64,000 bases of DNA from Sipunculus nudus (Eukaryota; Annelida; Sipuncula; Golfingiida; Sipunculidae): positions 88,977,556 through 89,041,555 of the forward strand of contig CM049310.1 of assembly GCA_026874595.1 (NCBI GenBank), in the 5' to 3' direction. Of the stretch, positions 47,431 through 59,158 are shown piece after piece. A program made the translations under genes and the position numbers. Every line of letters begins with the position of its first letter. Within the stretch, counting starts at the first letter, position 1. A model generated the notes under the pieces. The model was not told where the DNA came from. It was given only the letters and a program-made list of their open reading frames with translations, and did no database searches.

Positions 47431-48339
47431 TGCGTTGTATACAGTTTTCGTAGAGCCTGTCAGACTTTGTCAGTATATCATCACCTCTATATCAAGGTGC
47501 TCAGTGCTTGGTCCTGTGAAGTTGGAAAAGTTTTATATCAAAGTTGGATGCATAACTAGCCGGTTAAATATTCGGTCGATTCTGGATTGGATCGGGCTGA
47601 TATGAGATATTGTAAGCCTGGCTTTAGGCCAATTGTCGTGTAAATTTGGATTTCGCGTCGCCCAGTATGGAAATTTCATATTGGTCCTCTGTTTCGTGCA
47701 AATTATCCCCGTTTATTATTATTCATAGCCGCGCTATCAGTGGACCAAGCGCCACTGCCCCTCGTTTTGCGGGATATCATTACCGAAAATGCAACAGCAA
47801 GATGCACACTATATGCGACAGTGTATAATTAACACTGTTGGTGCAGGCCTGGAGTCCTGACTTGGACTGGAGTACAGAATCCGAGGTCCTGGACTCGGAC
47901 ATTTACTGTGACTCGGTGGTCAGGACCCGAGAATTCAGGCCGAGTTTATCTTGCGTCCAATGAGATGTCATTTAAGGTCTGGTCGTCAGATTGGAAAATT
48001 CACCATAAAGAGTTATATGTGTAACAAAGAATAATACAAATCCAAATTAAGACTATATACCAATATCAATGTCTGTTTCAGGAGTTTAATGTAATTCAAC
48101 GTTTAAGTGAAAAGCAATTCACGTAACACAAATATACACTTGATGACCTCAATGTGTCACTTTAAATTCTTTTGAGAAAGATACTTTGAACTCGGACTGT
48201 AATCGAGTTCCATTAGACTCGGGCTCGAAGAAACCGGACTTCCGCTCAAACTTCAAAAACTCCTGTTTGTAGACCTACTTAAGTAGCTTGGACTGGGACA
48301 GGCACTCCGGCTCATATAGACTGGACTGTTAATATAAGT
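47431..48339. other. No gene seen
   Basis: Contains degenerate 'ggactcgg/gactcggac' words at 47845-47945 and 48195-48330 that look like a short, broken tandem repeat. No coding evidence. Confidence 0.4.
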
Positions 48340-48690
48340 TAACGTGTCTCTGGAAAATTGTATCGGACACCACAATTTATAGTCTTCATATAATGTGTAT
48401 AATTATTATTGACAACACCATGTGACTTGAATACCGTGTCGTTTCAAGTCATTAATGGTATCCTGCGGGCAAAGCGTCTACCCAAGCGTGGTCAGATGCT
48501 TCAATTGATCTGTATTATACAAAAACCGCTATATAGGTCAATTTGTGTTCTGAAATGTCACAAGAATGATCACACAGCTATTATATGGGCAAGGCCAACG
48601 ATACCGCAATGCAACTGGAAATGACATCAATTTTAAATCAGTTAGGCCACACAAAAGATATATTAGTCCTACAAAATCATCGACCTAAAA
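48340..48690. repeat. Local duplication, copy 2 of about 350 bp
   Basis: Direct-orientation partner of 46495-46850, about 1.8 kb away, with scattered substitutions and small indels. Confidence 0.85.
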
Positions 48691-48736
48691 AATCTAACTC
48701 CTTTCAAAGTAAACAGTACCTGCCAGCATTCATATA

Positions 48737-48743
48737 ATAATAA

Positions 48744-48801
<58 letters not shown>

Positions 48802-48815
48802 CTATTATTGTTATA
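48737..48815. repeat. (AAT)n/(TTA)n trinucleotide palindrome
   Basis: (AAT)n runs straight into its complement (ATT)n, so the tract can fold on itself. Confidence 0.9.
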
Positions 48816-49547
48816 ATCTATTGAATGTATTTAGCGTCAATTCAACCAGAACAGTTATCAAAAACGCTTTACAAAACTAAACAAAACTAAAAATTGATAA
48901 ACTCGTTAAATGAGAGGACAATGATAAAAAGTATCCCTGCTAAATCCTATTATCTAAGAACAACAAAAGGCTGATATTCAAAGGTAAGCTTTAAGATTTC
49001 TTTTAAATGAAGCTGATGGTGGTGAACTACATGTGGAAGTTCATTCCACAGCCATTGAGAACATAAAATGGCATCATATAATATGGAAAAAATTTTGTCA
49101 CATCATACTGAATTTGCATGAAAAGTTGATTTGTATTCAGGTTTTATAAATCTGTAATCTCTCCTTCTTACCAGTGATAAGATCACCCGGCACACACATC
49201 AAGATAAAAGGCCTGTTTAATTCACGCTGTCGCTTTTTATGGAGTTTCAACCACCAATCAGAACGTCGCTTTAGGCTTGTACTCATGATAACCCTTGCTC
49301 CAGGATCTACAAGATAGAATGTCTCTGTCTGAGGACTTTATCGATGAATATTTCGAGCAGATTGAAGTCTCGTGAACTTTTAAAGAAAGCCATGCAAATG
49401 TTTACTTTAGGGTTGATCGTACTGGGTTAATCTTAGCCCGCAGTGTTGTATATGCATATGAACTGAGCGGGCATCAACCAACTTAAGGGCTTATACTATC
49501 AAAGTGCGGGGGTATTCTGCCTTTTTCCTTATTTCTATTATACATAC

Positions 49548-49556
<9 letters not shown>
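48816..49556. other. Unassigned, repeat-like, no gene
   Basis: Segments such as 'gtggaagttcattccacagc' look like part of a dispersed repeat, but no second copy is in the window. Confidence 0.3.

Positions 49557-49628
<72 letters not shown>
49557..49628. repeat. (TA)n microsatellite with (CATA)n edge
   Basis: Preceded by 'catacatacatacata'; one 'gtata' interruption near 49579. Confidence 0.95.
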
Positions 49629-49629
<1 letters not shown>

Positions 49630-51930
49630 CCAAAAAGCCTAAGCATCAATCCAAATTTCATGTGTATATTGATTGTGTGACAAACGCTTTCCCTCTGGAT
49701 TTATTCCCCAGAACCAGGCTCTTAGAGACAATAAACAACTGATGTTGACAGAAAATACAGCCTGACATGACATATAATCTGAGTAGTGCCGTGATGCCTG
49801 CTAAGGTCTCCTTGTCCCGGGCTTTCTGTTGCTTTAACCCTGCCCCTTATGGACTTTTTTTATGAGAAAACGGAATACTGATATTACTGTATTTTAAGAT
49901 AATTCCTGAAGGACGATCATAGTATTATTAACTTTTTCCAAAAATGCTTAATTTCTTATTCCTCCATATACAGTATACTAAAGTTGAAATCTGCAATGTG
50001 TTTCACATACATGCAAATTATAGATTCTGTTAATTGCAGTAATATTTTATATTACTTGCACGTACTATTTGTAACTTATGTCAGAATTTATTAGAGGGTA
50101 TATATACTCTTTGGGTGTCAAACTATCTTTGTGTCAATTCGATTGTTGTTTAAAATCAGTTATTATATCTATGTCCTTGTCAATGTATTTTTAAATTGAA
50201 ACACTAAATTGCATTGAATTGAGTATAAAAATGGATTTTATAAAACGACAAAACTCTCGTGAAAGCCTTTTTACATACGCACTACGTGTAGTTGTTCACC
50301 GTTCATGGTTCCATTATAAAATCCACTGCGGTAGATGTTACATGCCTCACCCGAAGGGGGGGGGATTGAAAGGGGAGGTAGGTAAGTAGTTGTGTGATAC
50401 CCGTCGAGCGCTCTAGTATGGTGGTAGTTAGTAACTGCCTCCCTAAGCGCTCCTGAAGCAGAATTTTAAAACTAGAGCCGATAGACTGGAATGCTTTGCA
50501 CTCTAGTATTTATACTCTGATCGGGAGAACTTAAAGGGGAATATGAGCTTATTTCTACATCGGTATTTGAGTCCAGATTTTATTTGAGGTTGGATCCTTA
50601 GCTTCCACGGGATGTTAAACTATCGACGACACTTTCTTTTCTTCTGTCGTCTCCAAAATGACTGATTTATCAAAATTGGCCCTTGATAAGAGAAAATAAT
50701 TTCGTCTTATATTTATTTTTGACCTTGACGAGGCGTCCTGTTTATGGCATGAGAATTGCAATTGCCCTGCGTTTCATGCTTAAACTTCTGATATATAACA
50801 AATCAATATGTATGGTTTTGTGGTATTTGGAAGTGATACCAAACTGCATACACAAGTTTTATTTGTTTCTGTTCATTTATCATTCACTGCGTTTTAGAGA
50901 TTTTTTTGTTTTGTTTACACTCTTTTTTGTTTCTTATCTTTGTGCTTGCATGTCGCATTTTTACAAACAAACCATTCAAGTTGCCTGGACTTTTAACCTT
51001 TCTTTGGCAAATAGGTCAAAGGTCACAAGTCGGGTGTATCATGCACTCTTGCGAAGCTCTTGTTTAAATACGTTAAGGTAAAGTAATCCTAACAGCACGT
51101 AGTGGTGTAAGGGGACATCCAGACAGAGACAGGTCCCTGATGTGACTGGTAGGTGCAAAGTGTGACGTCACAGGCAAGATTTTGAAATAAATCAAATCAA
51201 GCAAAACATGATGTTTTATTTCTTCCCTGAAAACTAAGGACTGATAGTGTCAGAAATAGTGCGTGACGTCACTGTAGAGTTGACAGTGCCCATAAGTGTG
51301 CCAATAGTTTTTGAACAAATCACACTACCTCTTTTTTGTGGAAAAATAAATAGAAAAAAATAATGTTTTTCCTGGAATTGGTTTCAGTTTATTTAATATC
51401 TATATTTTAATACGTTTACTTGACCTTAAGACCTAACAGCCTATGCGGACCCATGGGGCCTGTGGTGTAAAATATGGAAAGTTACTTGTGCAAATGAATG
51501 CCATGTGTCACACGAATACTTAAAACTCCGGTTGACAGATGGTGTTGTTTGTATTTATAGGGAACTACACAGGGCCGTAACAAAGAGAAACAAATGGACT
51601 TAAAAAAGAAATCTACTTTGGTGAAAGCTTAATCATGAGTTTTTAAACTTGTGCACATTAATGGATTTTTCATCATGGCTGACTTCAGAGAGTATTTATT
51701 CAAAATATATAAATGTTTTATTGCCGTGGCTGCGTGATGAATTGTACAAAGTAAATAGCATATAAATAAATCAAACCTCTCGTCTCTGTGACATATAGCA
51801 ACCTACCACGATATCAAGGTATGCCCCATGGTTGTATTATAAGGCCGATTGTGACATTTACGCGTCTGTACACGGCTAGTAACGTAAAGGCATTGAGTGT
51901 GCCGCATACCTGACTATGGCATTTGATATA
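49629..51930. other. No gene seen
   Basis: A 132-codon frame at 50683-51081 is hydrophobic, AT-driven and without motif; not supported. CRE-like TGACGTCA words occur at 51162 and 51265. Confidence 0.4.
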
Positions 51931-52178
51931 AGGATATATAAATCAATGAAATCCCTGATGGGAAAAACACTGCACAGAACACTATTATATTTAGGATATA
52001 TAAATCAGTGAAATCCCTGATGGGATAAACACTGCACAGAACACTATTATATTGAGGATATATAAATCAATGAAATCCCTGATGGGATAAACACTGCACA
52101 GAACACTATTATATTAAGGATATATAAATCAATGAAATCCCTGATGGGATAAACACTGCACAGAACACTATTATATAC
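51931..52178. repeat. 62-bp tandem repeat, 4 copies
   Basis: Units begin 'aggatatataaatcaatgaa' at 51931, 51993, 52055 and 52117 and differ at only one to three positions each, so the expansion is recent. Confidence 0.95.
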
Positions 52179-52206
52179 ATCACCAGCAGAATACTATCTT
52201 TAACAA

Positions 52207-52500
52207 CATTGACCGGCTTCTGTGGCTCAGGGGTCAGCACAAGACTCAAAGCCGGGAGGTCGCGAGTTCCAATCTCAGTCGACGAGCGGTGAGATTTCAA
52301 TGGTCTGCCCCAACTGAGGATGAGCGCTCTGCGAACTTAATGGGAATGCTGTACCCCACAGCCGTGTATCACTCGCAAACGAATGCGTCTTTAAGGGGTT
52401 CCTCGGTGTTATGATCCAGCAATGGGGTTGATACCACTCAGGACCTGCAGGTGCGGTAGACACAGGGCTTGGGTGACACCAGGATATAAAATAAATAAAC
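52207..52500 (+). repeat. tRNA-derived SINE
   Basis: The head has a box-A-like TGGCTCAGGGGTCAGC and a box-B-like GCGAGTTCCAATCTC about 35 bp apart, then an unrelated body and an A-rich 'aaaataaataaac' tail. This head-body-tail layout is that of a SINE. Frames on both strands are incidental. Confidence 0.68.
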
Positions 52501-52599
52501 TAGAATACGGGTAGTCGACAAGCGACTACGTGTATCCGCCGAAATCAGAGTTGGACGGGTGAAGTGAGGCATCGATTGAGTAACAAGGGGAAATAGAGT

Positions 52600-53290
52600 G
52601 AGGTGTGTTGCATATTAGCATGGATGTCTGCAGCCGAAATGTGTATGTAGGTTGTGCCACCTTCCACAAAATCCAGAAAGCTATCAAAGTTGTATACAAA
52701 TGCAAAAAGTCAAACCACTACCGAGTTATGAGTGATTTTATCCCACGGCAGACAAACAGACGAATGCTGTGCAAAAATGGTTGCAGGTGGCACTACCCGT
52801 TTTGCGTATGATAAAGAGCTATGTTAGATCTATACACATGCAAAATTTTGGCCCAATCGGCCAAAAGGTTCCATGGATATGAGCTTGAATGTCTGTAGCG
52901 TAAATGTGAATATAGGTGGCGCCACCTGTCATAAAATCAAGAAAGCTAGCCAAGATGTATAAACCTGCAAAATTTTAGGCAGATAAGTCTAACCATTACC
53001 GAGATATGAGTGATTTTATCCCACGTCAGACAAACAGACGGACGCTGTGCAAAAATGGTTGCAGGTGACGCCACTAGTTTTGCGTTATGATAAAGAGCTA
53101 TGTGAGATATATACACATGCAAAATTTTGGCCCACTCGGCCAAACGTTATATGTTATGTATGTATGTTATAAAGCTATCTAAGGGCTACATTTGTGCAAA
53201 CATATTTTCCGGATCGGTCAAACGGTTCCCGAGATATGTGGGTTAAGGTGTCAAAACAGACGCTCAGATGGACGCACTGGAAAGAGGAAT
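52600..53290. repeat. About 278-bp tandem repeat, 2.3 copies
   Basis: 'gagtgattttatcccacg' recurs at about 52730 and 53009; 'tgcaaaattttggccca' at about 52839 and 53117. A partial third copy follows with 'cccgagatatgtgggttaag'. Units carry 'cagacaaacagacggacg'. No conserved frame. Confidence 0.85.
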
Positions 53291-54233
53291 GGTCAGAGGT
53301 AAAAAAAAAATCGGGGCGCAGCAGTTCACATGTGACCCGAACATAATCCAGGGTTTCGTAAAATTCCGCCCAGCGGTTACGGAGGAGTTCTCCGGACACT
53401 TACGTGGCGGCGGCGGCGGGCTGAAAACATAGTTTCCGCAAAACTCATTTTTTGCGGATACAATGACAGGAAGCTAGTGCTACCGCCCTCTCAGGTTGTC
53501 CCTAAGAGAATCTAAAATCTGCACATTTAAATTCTTAGCTTAAGAATTATATAAGTCAGCATTAAAAAATGGAGGCGGTGACCTCCACCAATTTTTTTTT
53601 TCAATTAAACAACACCTGCAGATTTATTCATGAATTCAAAGGCGAATCACATGATTTTAGCCGTGTATTTCACTATGGCAATTTTTTTTTTTTTTTTTTT
53701 GGGAGGGGGGGTGGCTTTACGAATCATTGAAAGCCTTGATCGTTTACTGGAACACTTGGAACCACCCAAGATGTTGGTTGTTTGAAGTTAATGCAAGGGT
53801 GACTCCTTTAAGGCTATTTAAATCAAATTTGGATGATAATACTTAGACCTGTAAATTGCGAAACTTCCATAAGTACATTTTGTTGTTATAACTGTTGTCC
53901 TGGCGACGAGAATGGTCGGATATTACAAAACAAAAAGTATCAACATTCAATAATCTTTAGTAATTATGGAATAAAAAAAGTGTGGTATTCGAAAGTATTG
54001 GCTGTGAATTTTACCTAACAATTACTGAAATAATACATTTTTCCGCAACATGTTTTTTTTGTATTTATTATTTCTACATGTGTTACTATACCTGCCCGGA
54101 TTATTCGCACCGAGTGCTTGAGTTCTGGTTATTCGTGCCGAATCTCCGAGATCCCAGTCTAAATTTATGACTGTAGAGCTATATGTAAATATTGATCTGT
54201 ATATCACTGCAAATATACAAGCATTCTGAATTG

Positions 54234-54235
<2 letters not shown>
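53291..54235. other. No gene seen
   Basis: Holds a T/G homopolymer junction at 53681-53709. No supported frame. Confidence 0.4.

Positions 54236-54296
<61 letters not shown>
54236..54296. repeat. (TA)n microsatellite
   Basis: TA run with a 'ttatata' break near 54285. Confidence 0.95.
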
Positions 54297-54823
54297 GCTC
54301 TTCAAACTTCTCCTGGTAGTGTCCTTAGTCTGACGAAAAAGAGATAAATTACATTAAGTACTCGATATTAAATTTTAAATATAAAATTAGGGAAGAAATA
54401 TAAATTTCCATTCGGAGGAACTTAATTCAGTTTCCCCAAGAATAGTGGTAAACGTATGGGGTGTCACTCTGTTAACGCCTGTCATTCTTTTTCCATGTTT
54501 TCACTGGCAAACAGATGCCCGTTTTTATATATTACTGAGTTGTCATGGCAACTGGTACGTTTGTCTGAGCGAAAAAAAAAACTTCTCGAGTAATAGGATT
54601 ACTGCTATCAGTTCCAGAGCCAACATCAACACCTTTCATAGCCGTTGAAATACAAATGGTAAGCCTAACCTGAAATGTGATAAAAGCCATACGGGGGAAC
54701 GTTCTGCAACACAATCCATCATGTTCCATACATATCGTTATGAACAGCCGATGATCTTACCATTAAGGGAATTGTAAATCCGTCAATTTGGTAACGAGGC
54801 ATCTCTAGTATCACGTACAACTT

Positions 54824-54927
54824 TGCTGCCATCCAGTGCAAGCCATGATTGTGTATATGCAGTCAAAATACCAATTGCTGCCATCCAGTGCAAGCCATGA
54901 TTGTGTATATGCAGTCAAAATACCAAT
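54824..54927. repeat. Exact 52-bp tandem duplication
   Basis: The 52 bases from 54824 are repeated without change from 54876. Identity implies a very recent event or an assembly artefact. Confidence 0.93.
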
Positions 54928-55196
54928 ATGCTGAGTTAAAAATAATTTTTTTCGCACATGGTAGGTGTTGTTTAAAGTATAAAAGACCGCTAACGATTGA
55001 TCAGGTAAATGTCTTGTAGGCCGTGAGGCGTTTTCAAAAATTTGCATCCTCATGGAGAGTTGCAATGCGGTCCTCGATACAAGATGTACAGGGACTCTGA
55101 CGCTGGTAATGTCAGAGGGATGAAATGGCGCTACACCTTAGCCCATAGAATCATAGGTAACAAGTACTGTTGACATCAAAAAGTAAAACATACTAA

Positions 55197-55197
<1 letters not shown>

Positions 55198-55267
<70 letters not shown>
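55198..55267. repeat. (TA)n microsatellite
   Basis: About 34 TA units, 45 bp upstream of the exon at 55312. Confidence 0.95.
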
Positions 55268-55271
<4 letters not shown>

Positions 55272-55311
55272 TCGTCTGGATTGTACCCTGAGGGATTTCT
55301 CTTATTTTCAG

Positions 55312-55551
55312 GCCAGAGTCCCCCCTTCAGATCTAGTCTTGTTTTACATAACAATAGAGCAGGTATTAGCGGGAAACCATATAGCGGTGACAACCCGACT
55401 CAGTAGGCAATCGGATAACTGGGCTGGTATGCCTAATCTGGTCGTAATGCCAGAGGGTCGATATAACGTTAGAAATCTTGTCGTGGAGACGGCATTCTTA
55501 CTCTTCGTCGTGGCAGCACGCCACTTCAACTATATTTTGTTTCAGTTTCAG
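55312..55551 (+). CDS. Internal exon of an unrecognised gene
   Basis: A strong acceptor (ttctcttattttcag) and a consensus donor (CAG|GTGAGT) bound exactly 80 open codons in phase 0, so skipping it would keep frame. Base composition is clearly less AT-rich than the flanks. The peptide contains LVLFYITIEQVLAGNHIAV, then QSDNWAGMPNLVVMPEGRYN, then a hydrophobic stretch ETAFLLFVVAARHFNYILF that could be a membrane helix. I do not recognise the family. Partner exons were not found within several kb on either side; it may belong to a gene with long introns, or be a relic. Confidence 0.42.
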
Positions 55552-56447
55552 GTGAGTTATCATTTTTCTTATTTTTAACCATCTTTATAACTTTCGTTTC
55601 TAAATAGTCTCTATATATATGCTTTAACGTAGCTTTAACGCCGGCGTCACTTCGACTTTGAGAGCCCAACGTACATCTCCCCGAACACGCATCTACGACC
55701 CCGTTGCATATATACGCATTTTTTGGTTCTCCTGATGCTTTCTTCTTTGCATGTGTACGTTTAATTCCTAGTTTTTATGTAGTGTTTACAAACAGTTTCA
55801 ATAACAACATTGAATGCACATATACATACCTAGGTATACTTTCTAACCAATAAACACAAACACACACACACAGACACACACACACACATATATATATACA
55901 TACATATATATATAGTTAGAAATATTTATTACTGCTTCTGTGGTTGCTGAATTGGTGTAGCATATAACCGTGAAGTTAATAACGTGTGAGTCGCTTGTTG
56001 TACAATAATTTGTTATTGGTCATATAATAGTCACAGGTATACAGGTCCGTTTACTGGGAGTAAATAAAGCTGCTTTATACTTTAGAGTGAAATTGTACAC
56101 AGTAAGTGCGTGGCCATTAGCTGGATTGACTAAGGTTGCCACAGGCTCAAACCTATTAGTAATCGGCGAGACAAAATGCCGCCTAATGCTTTGACAAGTT
56201 GACTGAACAGGCGTGCTTAGTAGATTAGGGAATAGAAATGCCAAAGCCTTGAGCAGTTGCCATTTAGTGGTGCTATACAGGCCGGCTTTGTTCTTCACCT
56301 GACCGAGCTGTGCTAAATTCATATGTAGGGGTGTGAACTGTGTTAAACAGTTCATGTGTTGAACATAGGAAATGTTATTATGATCCTGGCGGAGGTCTGC
56401 CTGTAGACTCAGGCTATATTCCTACTTCTTCTTTTTCCTCTTCCTCT
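55552..56447. other. No gene seen
   Basis: (CA)n at 55857-55887 leads into a short (TA)n. A 111-codon - strand frame at 56020-56355 has no recognisable domain and no splice context that helps; not called. Confidence 0.35.
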
Positions 56448-56735
56448 TCGCATTATTATTGTTATTGTTATTATTATTATTATTATTAATAGTAGTAGTA
56501 GTAGTAATAGTAGTAGTAGTAGTAGTAGTAGAGTAGTAGTAGTAGTAGTAGTAGCAGCAGTTTTTTTATGATTATTATAATTATTATCATTGTTGTTGTT
56601 ATTATCATTATTAACATTATTATTATTATAATCATCATTATTATTATTGTTATTACATTATTATACTATTATACTGTTATTATTTTTATTATTATTAATA
56701 TTATTATTATTATTATTATTTGTTTCTTATTAAAT
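56448..56735. repeat. Compound trinucleotide microsatellite
   Basis: (ATT)n, then (AGT)n, then mixed (ATT/ATC/GTT)n over almost 300 bp. The poly-Ile frame across it is an artefact. Confidence 0.92.
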
Positions 56736-58200
56736 AAATTAAATTATAACATGCCGTCATAACCATTAGAGCATGCGGACTTGATAAACATTTTAGGAAC
56801 GGCCATAGTGGCTCGCTAAGGGGGAAAAGTCATTGTGAGGTCAGATTCGCAGTTCTAAGTCCGTGACCATGGACAGAGTATATTGACAGTTAGAGGTTGG
56901 TTTAGTAATTCACTCTCAGTACCTCGGTCGTATGATGTATTATTTTTTAATTGACAAACACACGGTATTTGAGAAAATACTTCTTGACACAAACAGAAAA
57001 AATGTTAAACCAACAAAATAGATTGAGCGGCAGTTTAGTTTATTCCACGGAACGTCATGCGTTTTGACCTAAATCAAATCACTCCTTCCCACCAGTCAAA
57101 AATCTCTGTGTAGATTTGCAAACACTCCCTGTTCAATTGTTAGTACAGCTATGACGAGCTATGCCTTGACCATACATGCCTATATACCAAGGATATACGA
57201 AAGAAACATCATATTTTATCATTGTCCGGGCTTGTCTACTTTGCTGTTAAAATGTCGCCTTTTTCATCGATCTGTTTGAGTGTATTTGGGTCACCGAGCC
57301 GATGCATACACGTACAATCGAAAACTGGTGTCATCTAGATGAAAATGCAGAAATCTGGGTGACTATGATAGTTTGGTTGAGTCTGGTCGAGTCTATGGAG
57401 TATAACGAACTTGAGCAAAGTAATAAATAAACTAGTACCTTTAATCTAGACAGAGGCTGCAGGTATGGATACTTCCGTTTCGGAAAACATTTTAAACCCT
57501 TAGGTGTCGGTGAAAATGGCCATTGGCTAACGTATAACTTTTACAGAATTGAACAGTAAATGAGGCATGTACTGTACTGTACTGTTTATTTTGTTATATA
57601 TGGTAAGGAAATCCAGCACAGTTAACCTCCAGAACAGTGCCGCCTGTAATACCATTGATTGGCTCTGGTTCTCGACTAGTAAAAATGCAATAGCCTTATA
57701 TAAACGTGATTTTAATTCCTTTGAACTGAAAAGCAGATTATAGTGATCCGATTGTATCCTATTGCTGTATCCATTACCTCTGGATATTATGGTTAATACG
57801 AGTGGAGTTAAGCGTTTTACCTCTGGCGAACACGGGCTTGTTGGAGTAACACCATTTGTCCCACTTGGCGACCTTCACCTTTATCTACGGCAATAATTGC
57901 ATTGAGAAAGCAAAAAGAAAAAAAAAAAAAGAAAAAATAAAACCAAAATTCTACAAATGAAAAAAATATAATTTTTTAGTGTCAAATAAAATTGAATAAA
58001 AGTAACATGAAACATCTATCATAAATTAGTTCCTGTTTGGTTACTCTGACAACTTAGACACCCTGTCAGTGGGCTTTTTAATTTGTTATTTAGGTATCGA
58101 AAGGCTGTAAGTCGTTGCACCATTTGATATCTGCTGATCTATGTAAATCCCAGAAGAAACGAATGCACCATTACACATAAGAAAGTAAAAACTAATTAAT
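56736..58200. other. No protein gene seen; ends in tRNA terminator
   Basis: AT-rich with an A-rich stretch at 57908-57940. Near the right edge, AAAAA at about 58187-58191 gives a TTTTT run on the - strand just 3' of the tRNA gene. Confidence 0.4.
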
Positions 58201-58281
58201 GGCAGCGGTGGGATTCGAACCCACGCCTCCGAAGAGACTGGTGCCTTAAACCAGCGCCTTAGACCGCTCGGCCACGCTACC
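58201..58281 (-). tRNA. tRNA-Leu (anticodon UAA)
   Basis: On the - strand: acceptor stem GGTAGCG pairs with CGCTGCC (one G-U pair). The D arm has GCCGAGCGGTCTAAGGC with box A. The anticodon arm is GCTGG-TTTAAGG-CACCAG-like with anticodon TAA. A long variable arm (CTCTTCGGAG) shows it is class II, and the T arm has GGGTTCGAATCCC (box B). 81 nt without CCA, no intron. A T run for pol III termination follows within about 15 bases. Appears intact and functional. Confidence 0.95.
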
Positions 58282-58866
58282 TGCTTGTTCGGAACAGATA
58301 TGGACTCTTTGCGCTCTTCACAGAATTCTCAGTGGTGTTCATTGGATCAGATAGGTGCTATATTTATATCCATACACATGTAACAGTTATATCTGTATTT
58401 CTTTCGAATCTCATGGCACCAAAGTCGATCCTGCTTTGTTATAACCAGGTATGTAATATTTAAAAATCATTTTTTCCACGATTTTGATTACATCAAAACC
58501 AGAATGGCCCTCAGGAGAACTCATACCCCCGCCAAAGTCTAACATGTTTATTAGTTTTCAACAGCTACCCGGCCCATGCAGCACACCTTTACAACGTTTC
58601 TTAGCAATATGCTGGGTAGTTAACGTAATTTCACTAGTAAGAAAACAAACAAACTAAAACAAAAACAAAGAAATAATCACTGTTGAAGACATGACCCCCT
58701 TGTTTGAACGTACATGTTTTCACAGGAATTTTTTTATGTATTCTGAAAGATCATCATATATTTTATATATATTTTTTAAATATTTTTAATTCAAATGATT
58801 CTTTTCAGTTGCAGGGGATCCATATTGTATGAGGGGTTGGCTTTGTTTGACCGGCGTTGGTAAACC
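58282..58866. other. No gene seen
   Basis: Flank upstream of the tRNA gene; no recognisable features. Confidence 0.4.
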
Positions 58867-59158
58867 GTAACACGGGATCATTTAATTTATCATAAGTCAC
58901 GTGCAGAGGGTAAAATATTTTATAAGAAGTCTCAGGAAATTACTGTACCCATAAGTAATCTGTGTAACACAGGATCATTTAATTTATCATAAGTCACGTG
59001 CAGAGGGTAAAATATTTTATAAGAAGTCTCAGGAAATTACTGTACCCATAAGTAAAATGTGTAACACAGGATCATTTATTTTATCATAAGTCACGAGGGT
59101 AAAATATTTTATAATATGTCTCAGGAAATTACTGAACCCATAAGTAAAATGTGAATAC
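58867..59158. repeat. 97-bp tandem repeat, 3 copies
   Basis: Units start 'gtaacacaggatcatttaat' at 58867, 58964 and 59061. The first two are nearly identical and contain CACGTG; the third has lost it through a short deletion. Confidence 0.95.

Noticed and set aside
50683-51081. 132-codon + strand frame
   Set aside because: AT-driven hydrophobic sequence, no motif, no splice or start context, and the ending crosses ordinary intergenic DNA.
52109-52463. Two - strand frames with proline-rich peptides
   Set aside because: They overlie the tRNA-derived SINE and the 62-bp tandem repeat.
56020-56355. 111-codon - strand frame
   Set aside because: No recognisable motif and no supporting splice signals. 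It cannot be excluded as a relic, but it is not supported.
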